Assembly (NCBI GenBank): GCA_036166415.1
Contig: JAYZHP010000050.1
Location: 1-5,442, forward strand
Reading direction: 5' to 3'
From: TMED108 sp036166415
Lineage (GTDB): Bacteria > Fidelibacterota > Marinisomatia > Marinisomatales > TCS55
DNA length: 5,442 bases
Positions within the stretch are counted from its first letter, which is position 1. Each line of letters begins with the position of its first letter. A model generated the notes under the pieces. It saw nothing but the letters and a program-made list of their open reading frames with translations. It made no database searches and was not told where the DNA came from. The position numbers and the translations under genes were made by a program. This document shows positions 1 to 5,442 of this stretch, piece after piece.

Positions 1-81
1 TATTGCGCAACATATTTTATCTGAACCTATATCAAGTCCAGCTTGAATATATTTTTCAGAATTGAGATTTGAACGAATCAT
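1..81 (-). CDS. ftsA: Cell division protein FtsA, N-terminal fragment (cut by window edge)
   Basis: This is the first 27 codons of a gene that continues past the left edge. The translation begins MIRSNLNSEKYIQ and runs into GLDIGSDKICCAI. That second stretch matches the phosphate-1 strand of actin-fold ATPases as it appears in FtsA (typically GLDIGTTKIC). FtsA is the actin-like protein that binds FtsZ and anchors the Z-ring to the inner membrane through a C-terminal amphipathic helix, which is not in the window. The ATG overlaps the ftsQ stop as ATGA (78-81), and a GGAG lies 5 nt upstream of it (87-90), so the start is well supported. Position directly after ftsQ is the classic dcw order. Only the N-terminus is visible, so the call rests on one motif plus context; MreB or DnaK-type actin-fold proteins would be less likely here. 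Confidence 0.9.
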   Translation of the reverse strand, partial: MIRSNLNSEKYIQAGLDIGSDKICCAI

Positions 82-839
82 GTCCACTCCATAGCTACTA
101 GTTGTTTACTGTATCGCACATCCAGCAACCTATAACTGGTTAACTGACGTTGTCCTAAGGCTTTATCAAAGTTTTTTAAAATTTTTATCTTTCTTGAAAT
201 ATTATCTCTTCCAAGAATTACTTTAGTTGGCTGTTCACTAAGAATAATTACATATTCATCATTTTTATTGATTGTGAGTTCGGAAATTTCATCATAAAAA
301 TCATCATAGTTTTTTTGAATAAAACTTAATATTCCTATTGCCTCTTTTACTTTTATGGAAAATGTAATTTGACCTTCAGGATAAAGATCATTAGCTGGAT
401 TGAATCCAGATAAAACTGGAATAAGTGCATTTTCAGTAAATGAATTATTCGGCAAAATCACCGCTTCATCATCTATCATTAATTGAACCTTATTGTTAAG
501 TATTGCAATAGGTTCACGTTCGACTATATCTACTTTAATTAAATTAGGATAATGCTTGCTAATTCTTGCGGCTTTTACAAAAGCATTCTGTTCTAACCTA
601 TCTGAAAGATCCGTAAGATCAATATCTTTTATTGATTGATTTTCAATTTCCCCAACTAATTCAATATAATCACTTTTTTCAAGAATATTTTCTCCGGTTA
701 TTAATAAAGCATCCATTTCAAAAACTTTTCTATAGGATGCCCATTGAAAGGAGAGAAGTATTAATGCTGCAACCAATATACTAGCAACAATTATTTCTAA
801 ATTATTCAATGAAAGCCTAATGACCTTAATTATTTTCAT
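78..839 (-). CDS. ftsQ: Cell division protein FtsQ/DivIB
   Basis: The protein is 253 aa, normal for FtsQ. It is a bitopic inner-membrane protein that recruits the FtsB-FtsL complex and links early to late divisome components. A short basic cytoplasmic segment (residues 1-13, with K2, K5 and R8) precedes one membrane helix at about 14-34. A POTRA domain follows at about 39-110; it contains ITGEN near 47-51, the NAFVKAARISKHYPN segment (85-99) and the closing IVEREPIAIL (105-114). The rest is the FtsQ beta domain, with LMIDDEAVILP at 120-130 and a C-terminal strand LLDVRYSKQLVAMEW resembling the usual DLRY...V strand that pairs with FtsB. The primary sequence is poorly conserved, as expected for this family, so the call relies on architecture plus position between murB and ftsA. 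The start overlaps the murB stop by 4 nt (ATGA, 836-839), and the TGA stop overlaps the ftsA start the same way. Confidence 0.93.
   Translation of the reverse strand: MKIIKVIRLSLNNLEIIVASILVAALILLSFQWASYRKVFEMDALLITGENILEKSDYIELVGEIENQSIKDIDLTDLSDRLEQNAFVKAARISKHYPNLIKVDIVEREPIAILNNKVQLMIDDEAVILPNNSFTENALIPVLSGFNPANDLYPEGQITFSIKVKEAIGILSFIQKNYDDFYDEISELTINKNDEYVIILSEQPTKVILGRDNISRKIKILKNFDKALGQRQLTSYRLLDVRYSKQLVAMEWT
87..90 (-). promoter_or_regulatory. Shine-Dalgarno of ftsA
   Basis: GGAG on the minus strand, 5 nt before the ftsA ATG and inside the 3' end of ftsQ. It is the clearest ribosome binding site in the window and confirms the ftsA start, which otherwise depends on the ATGA overlap. 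Confidence 0.65.
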
Positions 840-1747
840 ACTTCAAATACCTCTGGAGAAAACCCCAATGTTTTTATTTCTAGTTCAAGTGATATTCCAA
901 ATTTTTCATTTACAGATTTTTTTGCCTGTCTAATTAAGTGCACCACATCACTAGCTTTTGCATTACCATGATTAACAAAAAAATTTGCATGCTTAGTTGA
1001 AATTTCAGCATCACCTTGTTTCATGCCTTTTAATCCTGCTTTATCAATATAATAACCAGCCGCTCCTTCTTTAGGATTTTTAAATACGCTTCCCGCAGAA
1101 CGAAATCGAAGTGGTTGCGATGATTTTCTACCACCACTTGCTTTTTGTTTGTTTTTTAATACTGTTTTTTTATCTGACATAATGAATTCAAATTCAGCAT
1201 CGGTAAGAATTTCATTTGACTGAAATGATGATTGTCGATAATCAAATTTAATTTCTCCTAAAGAGTATGTTTTTTCAACTCCAGACATAGTAACCACATT
1301 AACATGTTTTAGATAATTTGAAATTTCTCCACCAAAAGCACCAGCATTCATAATAAGAGCGCCTCCAAGGGTACCAGGAACCCCAATTAAGCTTTCTAGG
1401 CCAGATAAATTTCTCCTTACACACTCTTTAACTAGCTTACCAAGCATTACTCCAGTTTCTGCAAAAACTTTATTATTATCAATTTCTAGCCTTTTAAATG
1501 ATTTGCCTAGAGTTATGACTAAACCATCAATTCCTTCATCAGAAACAAGTAAATTTGAACCTGAACCAATAAAATAAACTGGAAGATTATTTGCTTTTGA
1601 AAATTTCAATACTGACTTCAAGTCACTTTTGTCGCTAGGGGTAATGTATGCTTTAGCTGGTCCACCAATTCCATATGACGTATGTTTTGACATTGGCTCA
1701 TCAAATAAAATTGTACCTTTTACTATCTGCTCTATATCTTTAATCAT
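836..1747 (-). CDS. murB: UDP-N-acetylenolpyruvoylglucosamine reductase MurB (type II-like)
   Basis: A cytoplasmic FAD enzyme that uses NADPH to reduce UDP-GlcNAc-enolpyruvate to UDP-MurNAc, the second committed step of peptidoglycan precursor synthesis. The protein is 303 aa, as in the shorter MurB enzymes (E. coli is about 340 aa). The N-terminal FAD-binding part shows HTSYGIGGPAKAY (22-34), IGSGSNLLVSD (60-70), and GVPGTLGGALIMNAGAFG (122-139). The substrate domain shows FDYRQSSF (168-175), QPLRFRSAGSVFKNP (211-225) and KHANFFVN (252-259). By homology to E. coli MurB, the catalytic residues are R171, S220 (proton donor) and E290 in LELEIK; all three are present. The length and GSVFKNP/AGLKG motifs fit type II enzymes, which lack the tyrosine loop. 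The start is an ATG 4 nt after the murC stop, and an AAGG (1763-1766) lies 15 nt upstream, rather far for a strong site. The C-terminus overlaps ftsQ by ATGA. Confidence 0.97.
   Translation of the reverse strand: MIKDIEQIVKGTILFDEPMSKHTSYGIGGPAKAYITPSDKSDLKSVLKFSKANNLPVYFIGSGSNLLVSDEGIDGLVITLGKSFKRLEIDNNKVFAETGVMLGKLVKECVRRNLSGLESLIGVPGTLGGALIMNAGAFGGEISNYLKHVNVVTMSGVEKTYSLGEIKFDYRQSSFQSNEILTDAEFEFIMSDKKTVLKNKQKASGGRKSSQPLRFRSAGSVFKNPKEGAAGYYIDKAGLKGMKQGDAEISTKHANFFVNHGNAKASDVVHLIRQAKKSVNEKFGISLELEIKTLGFSPEVFEV
850..854 (-). promoter_or_regulatory. Probable Shine-Dalgarno of ftsQ
   Basis: AGAGG on the minus strand, 10 nt upstream of the ftsQ ATG and inside the last codons of murB. It supports the ATG at 839. 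With the ATGA overlap, ftsQ translation is probably coupled to termination of murB. Confidence 0.5.
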
Positions 1748-1751
1748 TTAG

Positions 1752-3137
1752 CTAATTATTAACCTTACTTTTCAAATGGTTAAATATGGATTCTCCATAA
1801 CGCCATATGGTTCCTGCGCCTAGAGTTATAATTAAATCTTTTTGTTTAGTAATGCCATTTACTAGATGAGTTAAATTATCTAGCTCAGGCTCATAGAATA
1901 CATTTTGATGACCAAGCTTCTTTAATTCATCAAAAACCAATTTGCCACTTATTCCACTAATTGGTTTTTCTCTTGCTGGGTAAACATCTGTAATAATAGC
2001 TATGTCACTTTTCATCATTGCCTCAGCAAATTCTTTATAAAACTCTTGAGTACGAGAATAAAGATGTGGTTGAAAGACAGCAATTATTCGTCTACTCCAA
2101 CTAGTCTTTGCTGTTTTAAGAGTAGCTAGTACTTCAGTTGGATGGTGTGCATAGTCATCAACAAGCATTATCTCCCCAACCTCACCCTTAATTTCAAATC
2201 TTCTTCTTACACCCTGATAATCCTTCAATCCTTGAATAACTTTTTCATTGCTAAGGCCTAATTCAAATCCAATTGCAGCAGAAGCCAAAGAGTTCAATAT
2301 ATTATGTTCTCCAGGTACATTCAGGAAAACCTTACCACAGTTTTTGTTATATCGGTTGAGAGTATAGGTTGATTTCATTTCATCAAAAATTATATCACTT
2401 GCATTAATATCTGCACTTGAAGAAAGCCCATAGGTTGTAATTGGTCTTTTTATCTTATCAATTATTTTATTTATTCCGCTAGACTCGTTGCAGGTAATCA
2501 CTGATCCATAAAATGGAACTGAATTAGCAAATTTCAAAAATGAATCATAAAGATCATTCATATCTTTATAACAATCCATATGCTCTTTTTCTATATTTGT
2601 GATTACAGCAATCGTAGGCTTTAATTGTAAAAAGCTTTTATCGTATTCATCTGCCTCTACAACAACAAGTTCGCTAGAGCCTAATTTAGAGTTTGAATCT
2701 AAATTTTTGACAAGACCACCAACAACTAGCGTTGGATCTAATTCTGAATGGGCTAATAGCGTTCCTATCATTGAGGATGTAGAGGTTTTACCATGAGTTC
2801 CACCAACAGCAATACTAGTATTTTTTAATGCAATTAGCTCAGCTAGCATTTCAGCTCTTTTAATTGTTGGTATTTTATTATCTTGGGCATAAATAAGCTC
2901 AGGATTATTCTTTGGAATAGCGCTCGAATAGACCAAAACTTCGCAGTTATTTAAATTTTCTTCATGATGACCAATTTTTATTTTTGCGCCATTATTTTCA
3001 AGCTTTTTAATTATTTCTGTTTTGCTTATGTCTGATCCGCTTACATTAAATCCTTGGTTTATCAATAATTCTGCAATTCCGCTCATACCTATTCCTCCAA
3101 TACCAACAAAATGAACCCTATTCACCTTTCTAAACAT
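1752..3137 (-). CDS. murC: UDP-N-acetylmuramate--L-alanine ligase MurC
   Basis: A cytoplasmic ATP-dependent Mur ligase that adds L-alanine to UDP-MurNAc, the first residue of the stem peptide. The protein is 461 aa, within the family range. Domain 1 (about 1-105) is a Rossmann fold that binds the UDP-sugar, with VGIGGIGMSG at 11-20. Domain 2 holds the P-loop GGTHGKTSTSS (112-122), the EADEYDKSFL acidic motif (161-170) and TNIEKEHMD (180-188, containing the conserved H186). Domain 3 starts near 310 and shows VRRRFE (310-315), DDYAHHPTEV (327-336, the MurC signature), FQPHLYSRT (355-363), YPAREKPISG (386-395) and GAGTIW (440-445). Every expected motif is present. The EADEYDKSFL form with Tyr-Asp-Lys in place of the E. 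coli-like Ser-Asp-Ala suggests a Bacteroidetes/FCB-type enzyme. The ATG overlaps the murG stop by 8 nt. A GTG at codon 5 (3123-3125) is an alternative start, but AAGGT at 3147-3151 favours the ATG. Confidence 0.98.
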   Translation of the reverse strand: MFRKVNRVHFVGIGGIGMSGIAELLINQGFNVSGSDISKTEIIKKLENNGAKIKIGHHEENLNNCEVLVYSSAIPKNNPELIYAQDNKIPTIKRAEMLAELIALKNTSIAVGGTHGKTSTSSMIGTLLAHSELDPTLVVGGLVKNLDSNSKLGSSELVVVEADEYDKSFLQLKPTIAVITNIEKEHMDCYKDMNDLYDSFLKFANSVPFYGSVITCNESSGINKIIDKIKRPITTYGLSSSADINASDIIFDEMKSTYTLNRYNKNCGKVFLNVPGEHNILNSLASAAIGFELGLSNEKVIQGLKDYQGVRRRFEIKGEVGEIMLVDDYAHHPTEVLATLKTAKTSWSRRIIAVFQPHLYSRTQEFYKEFAEAMMKSDIAIITDVYPAREKPISGISGKLVFDELKKLGHQNVFYEPELDNLTHLVNGITKQKDLIITLGAGTIWRYGESIFNHLKSKVNN

Positions 3138-4233
3138 TTTGCATTAACCTTATCGCTTCAAGAGAAATTTGCTTTACTGCATTTGGCAGACTGAGATTTA
3201 AACTCGCATTACTCATCTTTTCTAATTTATCATTTGAACTAATTAAATCTTTTATAGTATGAATTAAATCGATATCATCAACTTCATCTTCTTTAATCAT
3301 TATTGCTGCACCTTTTTTTGAAAGAGATTCAGCATTTTTTGTTTGATGATCTCCAGCAGAAGCTTTAAAAGGAAATAAAATTGAGGGTTTTCCGCAATAT
3401 GTGATTTCTGAACAGGTAATTGCACCCGATCTTGACATCACGAGATCAGAAGCCGCATATGCATTTGCCATATTATCAATAAATGGAATAACTCTAACCA
3501 AATCATTTTGATGATCTTTATATTTTTGGTAAAGCTTTGGCCCAGTTTGCCAAATTAACTGAATATCTAAATTATTTAAATCATCTAATATTTTTGTTAT
3601 TAAATTATTTAAATAAAGAGACCCTTGGCTTCCTCCAAAAACTAAAATAATTTTTTTATTTACATTCAACGAAAACTTCTCCAAGCATTCTTCACGATTG
3701 CCTTTATTTAGTTCTGCTCTTACAGGGTTTCCACTTAAAATACATTTTTTATCTATAAATTCTTGAGCCTCATTGAATGCTATAAAAATTTTGGAAACAT
3801 TATTTGAAAACCACCTTGTTGTAATTCCTGGGAAAGCATTTTGTTCTTGTATTATGGTTGGAATTTTCCTTTTAATACCTTCACTTAAAGGCAGGGCAGA
3901 GGCATAGCCTCCTGTTCCTATGACTAATCTTGGACTGATTAGATTAAATAATTTTTTCACTACCCTTTTTGATTTGATGATTCGATAGGGCAGGATAAGG
4001 TTTTTGTAAATTGATGTAAAATTAATTTGCCTATGTAATCCGCTTATAGGCAAAAGAGTATAAGTCAATTTTTTATTTGGAAGTGTATCTTTTTCAATCC
4101 CATAAAGCGATCCAACATAATGGATATTGATTTTTGAATTAATCCTTAATATTTCATCCCCTAGGGCTAGCGCTGGGAAAAGATGTCCTCCAGTCCCTCC
4201 TCCTGAAATAATAATATTTGTGCTTTTATTCAT
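3130..4233 (-). CDS. murG: UDP-GlcNAc:lipid I N-acetylglucosaminyltransferase MurG
   Basis: A peripheral inner-membrane GT-B glycosyltransferase that transfers GlcNAc to lipid I to make lipid II, on the cytoplasmic face. With the ATG start used here it is 367 aa, normal for MurG. The N-terminal acceptor domain has the glycine-rich loop GGGTGGH (11-17, H17 conserved), SGLHRQ (64-69), GTGGYAS (106-112) and QEQNAFPG (129-136). SGNPVR (167-172) closes the domain. The C-terminal donor domain has FGGSQGS (199-205), IWQTG (227-231), FIDNMANAYAASD (251-263), the UDP-GlcNAc site SRSGAITCSE (267-276) with E276, and GDHQTKNA (294-301) with Q297. The frame is also open from a TTG at 4251, but the ATG at 4233 is preferred: it puts the first beta strand and glycine-rich loop at the usual distance from the N-terminus and overlaps the ftsW stop by one base (TGATG). 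Downstream it overlaps murC by 8 nt. Confidence 0.97.
   Translation of the reverse strand: MNKSTNIIISGGGTGGHLFPALALGDEILRINSKINIHYVGSLYGIEKDTLPNKKLTYTLLPISGLHRQINFTSIYKNLILPYRIIKSKRVVKKLFNLISPRLVIGTGGYASALPLSEGIKRKIPTIIQEQNAFPGITTRWFSNNVSKIFIAFNEAQEFIDKKCILSGNPVRAELNKGNREECLEKFSLNVNKKIILVFGGSQGSLYLNNLITKILDDLNNLDIQLIWQTGPKLYQKYKDHQNDLVRVIPFIDNMANAYAASDLVMSRSGAITCSEITYCGKPSILFPFKASAGDHQTKNAESLSKKGAAIMIKEDEVDDIDLIHTIKDLISSNDKLEKMSNASLNLSLPNAVKQISLEAIRLMQNV
3147..3151 (-). promoter_or_regulatory. Shine-Dalgarno of murC
   Basis: AAGGT on the minus strand, 9 nt upstream of the murC ATG and within the 3' coding end of murG. Its spacing favours the ATG at 3137 over the GTG at codon 5. Confidence 0.55.
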
Positions 4234-5393
4234 CAGGATGAGTGTCCCCAAATTTTTTCACCAATACTTCTTTTAGATTCACTGATATTTAATAGAATTC
4301 CCAAACTTGATAATGTAATTACGAGATTACTCCCGCCATGGCTAATTAGGGGGATTGGTAGTCCTGTTACAGGAAGAATTCCAGTTACATACCCCACATT
4401 AATAAATGTATACAGAATCATGCTTAATACAATTCCTATGGCTAGCATAATACCAAAAGGGTCTGTTGTTTCTTTTGCTATTTTTATTCCTCTTTGAAAA
4501 AAGAGAAGGAAAATTGATAACACGCCTATGGCTCCCCATAGCCCAAGCTCTTCACCAATTATTGCAAAGATGAAATCGGTGTGAGGCTCTGGAAGAAAAA
4601 GATTTTTCTCGAGACTATTTCCCGGACCCAAGCCCAAGATACCTCCATTGCCAAGACTAATTAGCGATTGCTGAGCTTGATATCCTAAGCTTTTTGTGGC
4701 TGAGTCTGAGCCTCCAAAAATTGAACTGACCCAATATATAATTCGTTTCATCCTATATGGCATCATTAGCATTACTGGTATCATTATTGTTAAAGCTCCA
4801 GTGGATGCAGCAGCTAAATGTGAAATCTTTGCTCCTCCAATAAATAGCATAATAAAGCCAATTAATCCCAATATTGCTGCAGTACTGAAATCTGGTTGAA
4901 TAACAATAAGGGATAAAATAATTGCCATAATGAAAAGAGGAGGGGCTATGCCTGAATAAAACTCTTTAATTTGATTACGTTTTTTATCAATATAAAATGC
5001 TAGATATATAATTAATGAGAATCTTGCGATATCTGATGTTTGAATTGATAAGAATCCAAGGTTAAGCCATCGCGCTGCAGCACTAGAACCCCTGATTACG
5101 TAAATCAACTTTGTCATTAAAAGAAGCAAAATAGATAAGATTATAAGATAAGGAGCAACTGCTTTTAATTTCCTATAGTCTGTTACTGTAAAAAAGAACA
5201 TCGCTATTATTCCAATTATCATTCTCTTTAAATGAGAGCGAAGATAGATTGTATCGCTTAATCCACTTGATTGATAAAGAGATTTAAATGAGCTAGCACT
5301 ATATAGCATGACCATACCAATTCCACATAGAATTAATATCAGCCAGAGTAGGTGTTTATCGTATTTTTTTATGATAATATCTAGCTGTTTCAT
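4233..5393 (-). CDS. ftsW: Septal peptidoglycan glycosyltransferase FtsW (SEDS family)
   Basis: A SEDS-family inner-membrane enzyme that polymerises lipid II glycan strands at the division septum together with its partner class B PBP (FtsI). The protein is 386 aa with about ten hydrophobic segments, roughly at 15-35, 55-70, 80-98, 118-135, 148-165, 169-187, 191-211, 276-300, 313-335 and 345-370. Family features include MLYSAS (29-34), ARWLNLG (107-113), QPDFSTA (166-172), GYQAQQSLISLGNGG (237-251), and LPEPHTDFIFAIIGEELG (267-284). D273 in HTDF matches the catalytic Asp of SEDS enzymes (E. coli FtsW D297). The closing signature is GLPIPLISHGGSN (344-356). FtsW rather than RodA is preferred because it sits between murD and murG. 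Two motifs differ from the usual form: QTSDIAR (118-124) for QPSExAK, and ISHGGSN for ISYGGSS. The start ATG overlaps the murD stop by 4 nt; no clear Shine-Dalgarno is visible, so translation is probably coupled. Confidence 0.95.
   Translation of the reverse strand: MKQLDIIIKKYDKHLLWLILILCGIGMVMLYSASSFKSLYQSSGLSDTIYLRSHLKRMIIGIIAMFFFTVTDYRKLKAVAPYLIILSILLLLMTKLIYVIRGSSAAARWLNLGFLSIQTSDIARFSLIIYLAFYIDKKRNQIKEFYSGIAPPLFIMAIILSLIVIQPDFSTAAILGLIGFIMLFIGGAKISHLAAASTGALTIMIPVMLMMPYRMKRIIYWVSSIFGGSDSATKSLGYQAQQSLISLGNGGILGLGPGNSLEKNLFLPEPHTDFIFAIIGEELGLWGAIGVLSIFLLFFQRGIKIAKETTDPFGIMLAIGIVLSMILYTFINVGYVTGILPVTGLPIPLISHGGSNLVITLSSLGILLNISESKRSIGEKIWGHSS
4246..4249 (-). promoter_or_regulatory. Possible weak Shine-Dalgarno of murG
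   Basis: GGGG on the minus strand, 12 nt before the ATG at 4233 and downstream of the competing TTG at 4251, so it could only serve the ATG. The match to the anti-SD core is poor and the spacing long. Coupling to ftsW termination through TGATG is probably more important. Confidence 0.3.
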
Positions 5394-5442
5394 GCTTGCG
5401 CCATTTCGTTAACTAGTCTTTTAAATTCATTTCCACGCTCTT
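5390..5442 (-). CDS. murD: UDP-N-acetylmuramoylalanine--D-glutamate ligase MurD, C-terminal end (cut by window edge)
   Basis: Only the last 16 codons and the stop are in the window, reading ERGNEFKRLVNEMAQA in the frame that ends in TGA at 5390-5392. The ERGNEFKRLV stretch matches the common MurD C-terminus (F..fE.RG..F+.lV), where the C-terminal domain ends. MurD is the cytoplasmic ATP-dependent ligase that adds D-glutamate to UDP-MurNAc-L-Ala, the step after MurC. Its position immediately upstream of ftsW is standard in dcw clusters. The stop codon overlaps the ftsW start as ATGA. The fragment is short, so the assignment leans on both the ERG motif and gene order; the catalytic domains lie beyond the right edge. 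Confidence 0.85.
   Translation of the reverse strand, partial: ERGNEFKRLVNEMAQA

Noticed and set aside
1748..1755. Perfect 8-bp palindrome TTAGCTAA at the murC/murB junction, considered as an operator or terminator stem
   Set aside because: The symmetry stops at 8 bp, it is AT-rich with no loop and no T-tract, and such palindromes are common by chance in this base composition. It includes the murC stop codon.
2599..2796. Plus-strand open frame of 65 codons
   Set aside because: It lies wholly antisense to the P-loop and EADEYD region of murC. Its translation is low-complexity Ser/Thr-rich with no recognisable domain, as expected of a shadow frame.
3123..3125. GTG at codon 5 of murC as an alternative start
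   Set aside because: It would leave only two residues before the first beta strand of the Rossmann domain, and the upstream AAGGT is better spaced for the ATG at 3137.
4696..4899. Plus-strand open frame of 67 codons
   Set aside because: It is antisense to the membrane-helix region of ftsW. Its Ile/Pro/Ala-rich translation is the complement of hydrophobic codons, and it has no independent support.
1..5442. Search for an undescribed system, mobile element, CRISPR array, RNA gene or rho-independent terminator
   Set aside because: Every base except the 4-nt murC/murB gap is explained by seven core dcw genes in conserved order. I saw no repeats, stem-loops with T-tracts, tRNA-like segments or compositional break.

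Overview
The window is a piece of a dcw (division and cell wall) cluster lying entirely on the minus strand. Read in transcription order, from high to low coordinates, it holds the 3' end of murD, complete ftsW, murG, murC, murB and ftsQ, and the 5' end of ftsA. All identifications rest on motifs visible in the translated proteins and on the conserved gene order. No accessory or mobile element, RNA gene, CRISPR array, promoter or terminator was found, and I see no undescribed system.

The genes form two connected pathways. MurC (UDP-MurNAc:L-Ala ligase), MurD (adds D-Glu), MurB (makes UDP-MurNAc) and MurG (makes lipid II from lipid I) build the peptidoglycan precursor. FtsW polymerises lipid II at the septum, FtsQ links early and late divisome proteins, and FtsA tethers FtsZ to the membrane. 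The genes are packed almost without gaps: junction overlaps are 4 nt (murD/ftsW), 1 nt (ftsW/murG with the preferred start), 8 nt (murG/murC), a 4-nt gap (murC/murB), 4 nt (murB/ftsQ) and 4 nt (ftsQ/ftsA). This implies one polycistronic transcript with translational coupling, and a promoter upstream of the window, beyond the right edge.

The organism is an AT-rich bacterium with a Gram-negative style dcw order. The order murC-murB-ftsQ-ftsA with no ddl between murB and ftsQ, a short type II-like MurB with a GSVFKNP motif, a MurC with EADEYDKSFL and TNIEKEHMD, and an FtsA N-terminus with GLDIGSDKIC together suggest the Fibrobacteres-Chlorobi-Bacteroidetes side of the tree. A Marinimicrobia (SAR406)-like marine lineage is my best guess. 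This is inference from motifs and gene order, not a demonstrated placement. An alphaproteobacterium is less likely because ddl is absent and the MurB motifs differ.

The most useful second-look items are modest: substitutions in two normally conserved FtsW motifs, the missing ddl, the murG start choice, and the absence of TAA stops in an AT-rich operon.
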